From Rubrivivax gelatinosus (GTDB lineage Bacteria > Pseudomonadota > Gammaproteobacteria > Burkholderiales > Burkholderiaceae_C), in assembly GCF_004340905.1 (NCBI RefSeq), contig NZ_SLXD01000004.1, forward strand, positions 124,001 through 188,000: a stretch of 64,000 nt of DNA, given 5' to 3'. Made by a program: the position numbers and the translations under genes. Positions 1 to 8,029 of the stretch are shown piece after piece. The notes under the pieces were generated by a model, which searched no databases, had not been told where the DNA came from, and saw only the letters and a program-made list of their open reading frames with translations. Numbering within the stretch: position 1 is the first letter of the stretch; each line of letters opens with the position of its first letter.

Positions 1-379
1 CGGCCTTCGGGGTCCGGCGTGTCCATCAGCAACTGCTTGTACGCGCGGCCGAGCAGGCCGTCGAACTCGTCGGCCTCGGCGCCGCAGGCGCCGAACCGGG
101 TCTTCGCCTGCGGCAGCAGCGCCACGGCGACGGTGAGGCGCCGGGTCTCGATCAGTGCCTGGGCATGCAGCCTGGGCACGACCGGCTCGTCGGCGCGATA
201 CCGCGCGACGTGCTCGGCCAGATCGCATAGGCGGGGAACTCGCGTGCATCGCGAAGCGGCTTCAGGAGCGCCGCCGCCTCGGCGACGAAGGCTTCGGTCG
301 GCTCGGTCGCGAGGATCTGGCAGAGCGCGTCGGCCCTGGCCAGCGCGGCGTCGTGTCCGGTGCTTCGATCGTTCGCCAC
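1..379 (-). pseudogene. TPR-type protein, 5' part, frameshifted, cut by window edge
   Basis: The gene reads leftward from an ATG at 379 (start MANDRSTGHDAALARADAL). It stays open to about codon 50 (KPLRDAREFPAY) and then loses frame. The next frame continues convincingly (DLAEHVARYRADEPVVP, ALIETRRLTVAVALLP, LLGRAYKQLLMDTPDPEG) to the window edge. A single missing base near the G-run at 233-236 (a C-run in the gene) would explain the break. The downstream half resembles the tetratricopeptide part of DUF4071/trypsin-associated TPR proteins; that assignment is from memory of the family. Whether this is a true pseudogene or a sequencing indel cannot be told from here. Confidence 0.55.
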
Positions 380-912
380 GGTTGGCTCCGGTTGCGGCGA
401 TCAGCGATCGTAGCCAGCTGAGGTTGCCGAATGCAGCGGTATCGACCCGGCCATCCCTCGAACCGGACATGCGGACGGTCCACGGCGGCAATGAACCGGT
501 CCGGCTGTTGCCCTCTACCGCGTTCGCGCGCTGCGTTTAGCAATCGGCACGTGGCGTCAGGCAGCGTCGCCCGGGGCCGTCGAGGGCCTGCCGGTCACCC
601 CAGCGTAGGCGCCGACGAGCCGGCGCCGCGAGTCGGGCCAAAGGTTCCATGAAACGCGCGGACAGCATCGTCCTGTCGGCGGTGAGGCTCTCCGGGAGCG
701 CCGGCGCGGCCGCTCTGATCGGCAGCGGCAGTTCGGGCGCGTCGTCGTCGTGAACTCATCCAGACCCGCTCTTCCGGCAGCGCCCGGCGCCACTCGTGCG
801 TCTGCAGCCGCCGCATCACGGCCGGTCGCGACATCGCGACGAGAAACAGGGGGGGCGCGGAACGCGATGCAGCCGATCCTGGCCGCGATGGACCCGATCG
901 CCGGCCATTGCG
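380..912. other. Intergenic region, no intact gene
   Basis: No convincing complete gene is seen between the TPR gene start and the insertion sequence. On the minus strand, two overlapping frames in about 560-840 read in a protein-like manner (for example LQTHEWRRALPEERVW, then LPESLTADRTMLSARFMEPL in another frame). This may be a decayed coding fragment, but the family is not recognisable. Confidence 0.4.
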
Positions 913-2251
913 CTAGCAGGCCGTTGAAAAACCGACCGCCGGCACGTTCCAGCCCGTGAAGATGAGCCATCCCGAGGTCATCCAGTACGTCTCCGCGGCA
1001 AAATTGACCTCCCGAAGGCCCTTGAGGCGCCATTCCTGGCCCCGAAGTCGGCAATTCGGCGGTTCGTGGCCCTCATTACGCCCCCTGCGGACGCACTACG
1101 GCCAAGCTGCGCAGCCGCGTGAGGTTGTAGGCGGCCATCGTCAGCGTGAAGAGCTGGTCGACCTTATCCAGTCCGCGCAGCATCACCTGCCGCATCGGGC
1201 CGACGACCTTGCCCCAGCCGAAGCACTGCTCGATGCACTTGCGACGCCGCTGGCTGACGGCGTAGCCGCCGTGCCGCGTGGTGCGCCCGTCGATGGCGCT
1301 GCCGCCTCGACGGCCCAGGTTCTGCGCGACGTGCGGCGTGACCTCGTTCTCCCGGCACGCCTTCACGAAGCCGCGCGTGTCGTAGGCCTTGTCGGCGCCC
1401 ACGGTGATGCGCCGGCCTGCGGCCCTGGCCGCGTCACCGAGCATCTGCGCCGCCACCTCGCGTTCGGCTCGGCCGTCGCTCTGGCTGGCCTGCACGTCCA
1501 CGACCAGGCCGTGACGGTTGTCCGTCATCACGTGCCCCAGGTAGCTCGGCAGCGCTGGCGCTGCGTCGCTCTTGCGATACAGCTTGGCCTCGGGGTCGCT
1601 CTTGGATTCGTGCGTGTCGTTGCTGCGCGGCTCGCCGCGCCAGTCCTCGGGCGGCCGGTCGTCGTCGCTGCCGTCCTTGCGCCGCACGCTCTTGTGGCTG
1701 GCCCAGGCCTGGATCAGCGTGCCGTCCACGCTGAAGTGCTCGCCCGACAGCAGCCCGCGCGAGCGCGCCGTCTCCACCGTCGCGTTGAACAGGTCCGTCA
1801 CCACGTCGTGCTCTATGAGGCGGTCGCGGTTCTTGCTGAAGACGGAGTGGTTCCACACCGTGTCCTCGATGGCCAGGCCGACAAACCAGCGAAACAGCAG
1901 GTTGTAGGAGATCTGCTCGACCAGTTGCCGCTCGCTGCGCACGCTGTAGAGCACCTGCAGCAGCATCGCGCGCATCAGCTTCTCCGGCGCGATGCTCGGG
2001 CGACCGCCCTTGACGTCGGCCTCGTACATCGCGGCGAACTTGCCGTCGAGCCGCGACAGGGCTTCGTTCATCCACTGCCGGATCGGTCGCAGCGGGTGGT
2101 TCGCCGGAACGAATTCCTCCAGCCGCACCGTGCTGAACAGCGATTCGTTGTAGCCGTCGGCGCCTCGCATCGGCCTCGTCCTCCGTCCTCGATGGCTGGA
2201 TGCTCTACGCCGCGAGGCGCAGCGTCCAGAGGTTCTTCAACAGCCTGCTAG
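913..2251 (-). mobile_element. IS5-family insertion sequence, intact ends
   Basis: The ends form imperfect 17-bp inverted repeats. The left is CAGGCCGTTGAAAAACC at 917-933; the right, read inward on the other strand, is CAGGCTGTTGAAGAACC at 2247-2231, giving 15/17 matches. Both ends are bordered by CTAG (913-916 and 2248-2251), consistent with a 4-bp target duplication, though CTAG is a palindrome and could belong to the repeats. The element is about 1.3 kb with one full-length transposase gene, so it may still be mobile. It lies immediately upstream of the radical SAM cassette. Confidence 0.85.
1076..2170 (-). CDS. IS5-family transposase
   Basis: This 364-aa DDE transposase would cut and paste the surrounding insertion sequence. 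The N-terminal domain (LEEFVPANHPLRPIRQW, about residues 17-33) and the motif RPSIAPEKLMRAMLLQVLYS (about 57-76) are typical of the DUF772 region of IS5-type transposases. The first catalytic Asp is probably in FSVDGTLIQAWAS, the second in GADKAYDTRGFV, and the C-terminal region RRKCIEQCFGWGK supplies the E. Length is normal and no frameshift is seen, so the gene looks functional. It has no relation to the neighbouring cargo. Confidence 0.93.
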   Translation of the reverse strand: MRGADGYNESLFSTVRLEEFVPANHPLRPIRQWMNEALSRLDGKFAAMYEADVKGGRPSIAPEKLMRAMLLQVLYSVRSERQLVEQISYNLLFRWFVGLAIEDTVWNHSVFSKNRDRLIEHDVVTDLFNATVETARSRGLLSGEHFSVDGTLIQAWASHKSVRRKDGSDDDRPPEDWRGEPRSNDTHESKSDPEAKLYRKSDAAPALPSYLGHVMTDNRHGLVVDVQASQSDGRAEREVAAQMLGDAARAAGRRITVGADKAYDTRGFVKACRENEVTPHVAQNLGRRGGSAIDGRTTRHGGYAVSQRRRKCIEQCFGWGKVVGPMRQVMLRGLDKVDQLFTLTMAAYNLTRLRSLAVVRPQGA

Positions 2252-2514
2252 TCCTGGTCCACCGCCGCACAAGCACGGGCGATCGACGAGTTCGGGGGAG
2301 AACTTCGCTGACTTAACCATGCTGGCTCCACTCTCAAGCAAAGGAACATCCGCGGAAGTAGGCGGGTCGGACTGGGATCGGCGGTGACGCCGTCTCCCGC
2401 TTTCGATCGCTTGACCATCCCCCACATCTTTGCCTGCGGGGCTTGACTGCGCCACGGCCGAGCCCAACATCCTGCACCTGTCGTTCCAGCGAACGCTGAT
2501 ATAGGGGGCCACAG

Positions 2515-2781
2515 ATGGACGCAAATGATACCTTTGCAGCTGGGTCAATCGTGACGTTGGCGGTCGGATCAAGCTTATTGCTCACGGTGCCCACGGCGAC
2601 CGCAATTGAACTCGCGCAGGCAGCTGACTCCGATGCGGTTCGCATGCTTAGGCAAGCGGTACTCAATGTGCCAAGCTCCATCCGCATGACTTTTGTTGAT
2701 AGTCAAGGCTCCGTCGTTGTGGCGCAGTTCGATAACACGTTCGAGAAGTTCAACAACAATTTCGACAAGGCCGTCGTGTGA
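2515..2781 (+). CDS. Putative RiPP precursor peptide with C-terminal Phe-X-(N/K) triplets
   Basis: An 88-aa protein starting at ATG 2515, with a good Shine-Dalgarno (AGGGGG at 2503-2508). Residues about 11-33 are hydrophobic and the middle resembles a leader. The last 17 residues carry four aromatic triplets: F72-D-N, F76-E-K, F79-N-N and F83-D-K. Three-residue cyclophane enzymes (the XyeB/GrrM/FxsB class) link an aromatic ring to the third residue of such aromatic-X-X units, so these are plausible modification sites. The stop codon overlaps the start of the radical SAM gene by 4 bp (GTGA), which suggests coupled translation. No homologue is recognised; calling it a substrate is inference from size, position and motif. 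It could instead be a small unrelated membrane protein. Confidence 0.7.
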   Translation: MDANDTFAAGSIVTLAVGSSLLLTVPTATAIELAQAADSDAVRMLRQAVLNVPSSIRMTFVDSQGSVVVAQFDNTFEKFNNNFDKAVV

Positions 2782-3923
2782 AGGTTGGGCCGGTCGAGCT
2801 TTTAATCCTTCAGGGTACGCCATTCTGCAACATTGATTGCGGATACTGTTACCTCCCCGGCCGTGGAGACCGATCACGCTTAGCCGTCGAAACGGTTAGC
2901 CGACTGGCAGACAGACTTGCCGTCGAAGGTTTACTTGGGACAAAGCTGGAGGTGTTATGGCACAGCGGGGAGCCTTTGACACTGCCTATCGGCCTGTACG
3001 AAAGTTACTTCTCAACGCTTCGCTCTCGATTGAGCGATGAGACTGAGGTGGGTTTGTCGGTGCAGACTAATGCGGTCCTGATAAACAAAGCGTGGTGCGA
3101 ACTCTTCAAGCGTTTCGAAGTCAAGGTCGGCGTTAGTCTTGATGGACCGGCTTTCCTCCACGATCGCTTTCGTCGCGACCGCCGCGGAAAGGGTACGCAC
3201 AATGATGCCTTCGCCGGGCTTCGACTGCTACAGCAGAATGGGCTAGAGCCTCATGTAATTTGTGTGCTTACGAAGGATTCGCTTCAGTTTCCCGATGCGA
3301 TCTTTGAATTCTTCCAAGAGGCTGGCGTCGGCACCGTCTGCTTCAATGTCGAAGAGGCTGAAGGAGCACACCTTAGCACGTCTCTCCAGTACAGTCATGT
3401 TGCCGAAGATGCGCGTGGCTTCTTTAGCCGCTATTTTGAGTTACTCGAGCGAAAGGGCTCGCACTGGTTGAGGGAGCGGGACACCGCGATGCGTGCGTTG
3501 ATGTCGCGCTCCCACAAAAACAGCCTCGTAACCCCGTACTCAATCATCACGGTCGGATGGAACGGCGACTACTCCACCTTCTCTCCCGAGCTGCACAACC
3601 AGCCTGTCGGGGGCGAGCGCTTCGTTTTTGGCAGCGTCGTCGATCCGCGAGACACCTTTTTGGGTTCGCTACGTCGGCGCGATCAATGGGTCAAAGGTAT
3701 CGCGGCGGGCGTGCAAATATGTCGCGAGTCATGCAGATACTTCGATATGTGTGGCGGCGGGACTCCATCTAATAAGCTGTGTGAACATGGAACTTTCGAG
3801 GCATCCGAAACGCTCAAGTGTAGGTTAGCAACGCAACTCCCGATAGAAATTATGGCTCGGCGTATCCAGAGTCAATTGCGCTCCGCCCTGACCAAAAGTC
3901 CCACCTCCACTCCGGTGCAGTAG
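2778..3923 (+). CDS. Radical SAM/SPASM peptide maturase, cyclophane-forming (GrrM/FxsB-like) type
   Basis: A 381-aa enzyme starting at GTG 2778. The radical SAM cluster motif is C17-xxx-C21-xx-C24 (PFCNIDCGYCYLPGRG). Residues about 262-272 read NGDYSTFSPEL; a Pro-Glu-Leu motif in this place is a mark, as I recall the family, of peptide maturases such as GrrM. The C-terminal SPASM-type region has Cys315, Cys319, Cys325, Cys335 and Cys348, enough to hold auxiliary iron-sulfur clusters. It should use S-adenosylmethionine to crosslink the peptide encoded just upstream. Anaerobic sulfatase-maturase-like enzymes share the N-terminal motif, but no sulfatase is nearby. The DUF4062-TPR gene follows 66 bp downstream. 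Class is firm; the exact product is inferred. Confidence 0.88.
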   Translation: MKVGPVELLILQGTPFCNIDCGYCYLPGRGDRSRLAVETVSRLADRLAVEGLLGTKLEVLWHSGEPLTLPIGLYESYFSTLRSRLSDETEVGLSVQTNAVLINKAWCELFKRFEVKVGVSLDGPAFLHDRFRRDRRGKGTHNDAFAGLRLLQQNGLEPHVICVLTKDSLQFPDAIFEFFQEAGVGTVCFNVEEAEGAHLSTSLQYSHVAEDARGFFSRYFELLERKGSHWLRERDTAMRALMSRSHKNSLVTPYSIITVGWNGDYSTFSPELHNQPVGGERFVFGSVVDPRDTFLGSLRRRDQWVKGIAAGVQICRESCRYFDMCGGGTPSNKLCEHGTFEASETLKCRLATQLPIEIMARRIQSQLRSALTKSPTSTPVQ

Positions 3924-3989
3924 GCGCGAGCCGAACTAGGTCGGCACGTTTAGTTTCCGGCGGCGGCAGGTTTTGTCTTTCTGGTCAGT

Positions 3990-6161
3990 ATGCTCAGCAG
4001 GCGTCGATCCGTCTATGTCTCGTCGACATTCGTCGATCTGGTGGAGCACCGAAGGCGAGTCATCATGGTGCTTGAGCAGGCAGGTTTTGATGTCGCCAGC
4101 ATGGAAAAGTACCCGGCATTTGAACTTCGTCCGGTCGAAAAATGCCTACAAGATGTGTCGAACTGCGAGTTTTACGTGCTCATCGTGGCTCGTCGATACG
4201 GATACGTGCCGGAATCGGTTAATCCAGAGAAATTGTCGATAACGCACTTAGAGTACTTGAGGGCAAGAGTCACACGCAAGCCGTGCTTTGTATTCATGCT
4301 CGATGCAGGTGCGGACTGGCCGGAACAGCACGCGGATGTCCCCGACTCACCCTCAGGCCGCCAGTTGGCAGCGTTTATTGCATCGTTGCGCGCACGTCAT
4401 GGTGTGGGAACATATGTCGATCCCGCGTCGCTCGCGGTGGGCGTGCTTGCCGCCATCAATAATTCGCGGGAACGGGTACTTTGGCAGTGGAAGTTTGGAG
4501 GCGGCGTAGCTTTACTGGCCGCGCTCGTGACTCTTGCCAGCATAGGGTACTTCAATCGCTGGGAGGTCAACGATGTGTCTTCGTCACAGTGGACAAAGGC
4601 GCTCTTTCATTACCAGAGCGAGCGTCTCTCAGGGTCTGCGGGAAGTGCGAACAAGTCGACGCCGTCACGCGATGACGGTAGTTACGCTGAGCGGGCCATC
4701 GCTGCCGGATTTGCTTGGGAATCATTTCGCCTAGCACTCTCTGGTGCTTCCATTTTGCTCGACCAACTGGGGTTCGGCTCACGCAGCGACTTGCTGCGGC
4801 GCGCTTTGTATGGTCAGGAGGTCGAGCCCCTAATCAAGGCGCTTACTGAGGCGCAACTACCGGCAAGTAAGGAGCCGATGCGTCAGTTTGTCATTGGCTC
4901 GTTCCTCGAATTCTCCGGTCGGTTCGATGAAGCCATGGCGGCCTATCAAATGGCGTTCATCGCAGATCCCGGCAATGTGCGCTACTCGACGGCGGCACTT
5001 AATCTCGGTTTTGCTATCGGTAGGCAGAACGAGTTGCTCGGAATCGTCGATTCGCAGCTTTCTGCGGCGCGTCGGTTGGGCTCCAGCCGGGATGTGCTGG
5101 CGGCCATTACTGGGTATAAGGGCCTGGCGCTGTTCTATTTGGCTCGTGCAGAGGAAGCTGATGCCGAATTCAAGAATGCGATCGCGCTCGCTGGGGATGT
5201 GAACGTACGGGCACGCGTTTTGAACGACGCTAGCGCCGTATACAGCGGCCGAGGCGACTTCGGGAGGGCTGAATCAGCGTTAATCGAGGCATCAAGTCTC
5301 TATTCCTGTGCGCTTGGTTCTGGCCATCAGTTGACGCTGAATAGCAAAATGAATCTAGGCAGCACCTACACGCGACAAGGGAGGGTGCGTGCGGCCGCGG
5401 AAGTCTTCGGGCTGGTGCGTAAGGCGCTCGACGGTGAAGAGTTCAAGCGTAATCCATATCCGTACAGGATCGCTCAGGAACGCGTTGGCGCAGGGCTCGT
5501 TTACCATGCCCAGGGACAGTTTTCGCAAGCCGAGGAGGCATTACGAGCGGCCCGGAGAATGTACCGCGATCTCCAGCTTGGGAACTCCGGTCCGTTCGCT
5601 CGCGCCGGGCTTTATCTTGGGTATGCATTGATGGGAAGCGGACAAGTGTCCGAGGCGCAGAAGGAACTAGAGTCGACGGTGGGACTGGACATCAGCCTGT
5701 TTGGAGTTCAACACTCCGAGACGCTGGAGGCGCGCCTTGCTCTAGCACGGGCCCATCTCATGGCAGGCGACGCCGATTCGGCCCAGAACGAGCTGGTTTT
5801 AGTATCGCACGCTGTCGATGATGCACGCAGTGCCAGGTTCACCGAACGCGTCGCCGCAATTTCGCGTCAGATTGAGGTGGCACAGTCGGTCCAGGCCACA
5901 GGGGGCAGCGCAGTAGGCGTGCCTGATTCTCTTGTCGCATTGCGCGATAGCTGCGCTGCGCTGCAAGGCCGGCCGACTTGGGATCCGCAGGAGCCATCGG
6001 AATGTTGGCGCTCGCTTTTATCTCATCCGCAGGTTCGAGGAACTGACATGGAGCACGCGGGACGGTGGGCTCTGCAGGAGATCCAATCTCGGTTGACCTT
6101 GGAAGAACCGTCAAATGCACTGCGGGCAACGCCAAACTGCCCCGACCTATCCTCACGTTGA
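3990..6161 (+). CDS. DUF4062 (TIR-like) - transmembrane - TPR protein
   Basis: A 723-aa protein. Residues about 7-110 are a DUF4062 domain (SVYVSSTFVDLVEHR, FYVLIVARRYGYVPE, SITHLEYLRA), a TIR-like fold common in defence and signalling proteins. A single transmembrane helix lies at about 170-190 (VALLAALVTLASIGYF), and about 240-640 contain helical TPR-like repeats (for example EFSGRFDEAMAAYQMAFIADPG, ALNLGFAIG, YTRQGRVRAAAEVFGLV). The domain order predicts a cytoplasmic N-terminus and a TPR half across the membrane, or the reverse. It is the third gene of the peptide-maturase cassette. In actinobacterial Fxs systems a TIR-like protein and a TPR protein accompany FxsB; this fused protein could play both parts (inference). 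The start at ATG 3990 has only a weak ribosome site. Confidence 0.82.
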   Translation: MLSRRRSVYVSSTFVDLVEHRRRVIMVLEQAGFDVASMEKYPAFELRPVEKCLQDVSNCEFYVLIVARRYGYVPESVNPEKLSITHLEYLRARVTRKPCFVFMLDAGADWPEQHADVPDSPSGRQLAAFIASLRARHGVGTYVDPASLAVGVLAAINNSRERVLWQWKFGGGVALLAALVTLASIGYFNRWEVNDVSSSQWTKALFHYQSERLSGSAGSANKSTPSRDDGSYAERAIAAGFAWESFRLALSGASILLDQLGFGSRSDLLRRALYGQEVEPLIKALTEAQLPASKEPMRQFVIGSFLEFSGRFDEAMAAYQMAFIADPGNVRYSTAALNLGFAIGRQNELLGIVDSQLSAARRLGSSRDVLAAITGYKGLALFYLARAEEADAEFKNAIALAGDVNVRARVLNDASAVYSGRGDFGRAESALIEASSLYSCALGSGHQLTLNSKMNLGSTYTRQGRVRAAAEVFGLVRKALDGEEFKRNPYPYRIAQERVGAGLVYHAQGQFSQAEEALRAARRMYRDLQLGNSGPFARAGLYLGYALMGSGQVSEAQKELESTVGLDISLFGVQHSETLEARLALARAHLMAGDADSAQNELVLVSHAVDDARSARFTERVAAISRQIEVAQSVQATGGSAVGVPDSLVALRDSCAALQGRPTWDPQEPSECWRSLLSHPQVRGTDMEHAGRWALQEIQSRLTLEEPSNALRATPNCPDLSSR

Positions 6162-6478
6162 GACAGCGAAGCCGCGACGCCGCTGGGGATGTGGCCTGAC
6201 GATCTAATCGAGGGAATGCATCGGATACATTCTGGGTGCGTGCAGCCGGCGTTTACTTCCGACGCTGAGTGTCTGCTTCCCGGCCCGCAGGCCGGCGGTA
6301 TGAGCAGCAGCCATGGGTCGAAAGCGAGCGTTCACGAAGGCTTCGCCGGCAGGCCGCACTCAGTCTTAACCTGTCAGTCACCCGCCCGCAGTGGTCGCTC
6401 GTCAGTTGGAGAGGGATGTCGCAGACCTGCGTCGGCGAGTCTTCGACGGAACCGCTGTTCGTCGCTCCGAGCCCGGGC
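6162..6478. other. Intergenic region between convergent genes
   Basis: The stretch lies between the convergent ends of the TPR gene and the H-NS-like gene. Short open frames exist on both strands, but none has a credible protein or ribosome site. No clear intrinsic terminator was found. Confidence 0.4.
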
Positions 6479-6949
6479 TCAGGAGTCTTCTGCCGCTGTT
6501 GAAGAGTCCGCGCGAAGCTCCGCGACGCGATAGCCTTCCTTCCCGAGCGCCCGGCGAAGCCATTCAGGCTGCGCACCCATCCCGTTCCACGACTCACCGG
6601 TGACCGGGTGCCGGTACTTGACGGCCGGCATCGCGTCCGGTTGAGTTGGGCTTGACAGGCGCCCGGCGAGTTCTCGCGGTTCGATGCGCCAGAACTCGAC
6701 CAGTTGTCGGGCGACATGCAGGGCGCGCTCTCGGGCAAGTCGGTGCGCCTGCTCGGCCTTGCGGCTTTCGATCAGCGCCTGCTTCTCCCGCTCCCGCTCG
6801 ACTTCGTGCAGCACCCGGCGAAGGTCCGTCTCGCTGATCCGGTAGCGGCTCACAAGCTCACGGACCTCTCGGGCGGCGCGCTCGCGCGCGGCGGTGCCCA
6901 TCTCTTCCGATTCCGGCAGAAGTTCCAACGTCCGATTTCCCAGTGCCAT
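6479..6949 (-). CDS. H-NS-family nucleoid-associated protein
   Basis: A 156-aa protein starting at ATG 6949, 11 bp after the stop of the DUF1173 gene. The first two thirds are charged and helical (ARERAAREVRELVSRYRI, HEVEREREKQALIESRKAEQ), the part that oligomerises in this family. The C-terminus has the DNA-binding signature of H-NS proteins: YRHPVTGESWNGMGAQPEWL at about residues 110-130, matching the usual Y-R-x-P-x-T-G-x-x-W-x-G-x-G-x-x-P-x-W-L. As the last gene of the transfer operon it may silence the ICE or AT-richer cargo. Some family members are called H-NS histone family or MvaT-like; the exact subgroup is not decided. Confidence 0.82.
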   Translation of the reverse strand: MALGNRTLELLPESEEMGTAARERAAREVRELVSRYRISETDLRRVLHEVEREREKQALIESRKAEQAHRLARERALHVARQLVEFWRIEPRELAGRLSSPTQPDAMPAVKYRHPVTGESWNGMGAQPEWLRRALGKEGYRVAELRADSSTAAEDS

Positions 6950-6960
6950 TGCGCGAGATG

Positions 6961-8025
6961 CTACGGGGTCTTGGCTTCGGCCTGGCGCTCGGTGGTCATC
7001 TCCGCCGTCCTCCGCGCGGCTGATTGCGCAACGGGGGCATCGCGGGTGACGCGCACCGGGTCCAGGATCTTCTCGAAGCGCTTGTCCTCGGCGACAAGCT
7101 TGTCGAAGAAGGTCCGTTCGTCCTCGTTTGCCACCGGGATCCACCCCGAGCTGCACGCCATCAGCGCAAGCTCAAGCAGTGCCGGTGGTCCTGCGGTGGC
7201 AGCGACCGCGGTCGCCGCGGCGACCAGGTGCACGTCCGCGTGAGCGCGCCACAGGGCAAGCTCGTCACCGAACCTGGCTTCCGCGGATCGAAAGGCCGCT
7301 TCGCGCAGGGCGAACGGGCGGTCCGGCAGATGCTTCAGCCAGACCTCGACGAAGCCGCCGGGGTGGCGTAGCGCCTTGATCTCGCCGATCACCACCATCA
7401 AGGGCAACTCGCTGCCGAGGCCGCTCATCGACCGCCATCGGGCCTCACGCCGCTCGCGGATCTGGTCCTCGCGTGCAACGTTGAAGACCTCCGGCACGTA
7501 CAGGCGCTCGGCGAGCATGCCGGTGTACGTGCGCGTCTGCCGGGCGGCCAGCAACAGGTGTCGGCGAACGACGCCCCAGTGGCGCTTGCCTGCGAAGCCC
7601 GGATGCCAGCGGGTCAGCTCGGCGCGCGTCCAAAGCTCGTGCAGCAGCGCGAGCAGCGAGATGCGGTTGCCAGGGGCGAGTTCCTCGTGCTGGTCGGCGG
7701 TCCCTCCCGGCAGACCTGGAGATGCCGAAGCGGGCTTCGATACGCCGGGCGTGACCCCCGCAGCAGTGGAAGCGGCGTCCCTGCCGCGGTGGCCGCGCTC
7801 CGGCCCCGGCTCGTGGTGCGGGCAGTCCGGCGCGTGCTGCCAGCCCGACAGCGGCATGCGCTTGACCAGCAGGCGGGCGCTATGCCGGGCCAGGTACATC
7901 GGCACGCCGCCTGGCACGCACAGACACAGCGGCCGGTCGTCGCGATGGTGTCCGGCTGCCATCGCCTCCTGCAGCCCCGCATAGATCGGCCGCCTGCCCG
8001 CCACGGCCCCGATTGCCGCGTGCAT
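6961..8025 (-). CDS. DUF1173-family protein of conjugative elements
   Basis: A 354-aa protein starting at ATG 8025, 4 bp after the stop of the LPD7 gene. Stretches such as HRDDRPLCLCVPGGVPMYLA and KRMPLSGWQHAPDCPHHEP near the N-terminus (a His/Cys-rich, possibly zinc-binding part) and LALLHELWTRAELTRWHPGF in the middle match DUF1173 proteins, which recur beside VirB/VirD4 loci in ICEs of Burkholderiales and Xanthomonadales. No enzymatic motif is evident and the function of the family is unknown. The C-terminal 40 residues are charged and low in conservation. Membership of the transfer operon is clear from spacing and strand. Confidence 0.75.
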   Translation of the reverse strand: MHAAIGAVAGRRPIYAGLQEAMAAGHHRDDRPLCLCVPGGVPMYLARHSARLLVKRMPLSGWQHAPDCPHHEPGPERGHRGRDAASTAAGVTPGVSKPASASPGLPGGTADQHEELAPGNRISLLALLHELWTRAELTRWHPGFAGKRHWGVVRRHLLLAARQTRTYTGMLAERLYVPEVFNVAREDQIRERREARWRSMSGLGSELPLMVVIGEIKALRHPGGFVEVWLKHLPDRPFALREAAFRSAEARFGDELALWRAHADVHLVAAATAVAATAGPPALLELALMACSSGWIPVANEDERTFFDKLVAEDKRFEKILDPVRVTRDAPVAQSAARRTAEMTTERQAEAKTP

Positions 8026-8029
8026 CGCC

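Noticed and set aside
557..1054. 165-aa minus-strand frame near the IS left end
   Set aside because: It runs into the IS terminal repeat and matches no family; at most a decayed fragment is present.
956..2251. Long plus-strand open frame opposite the IS5 transposase
   Set aside because: It is the antisense of a clear transposase and has the His/Ala/Arg-rich composition typical of shadow frames in GC-rich DNA.
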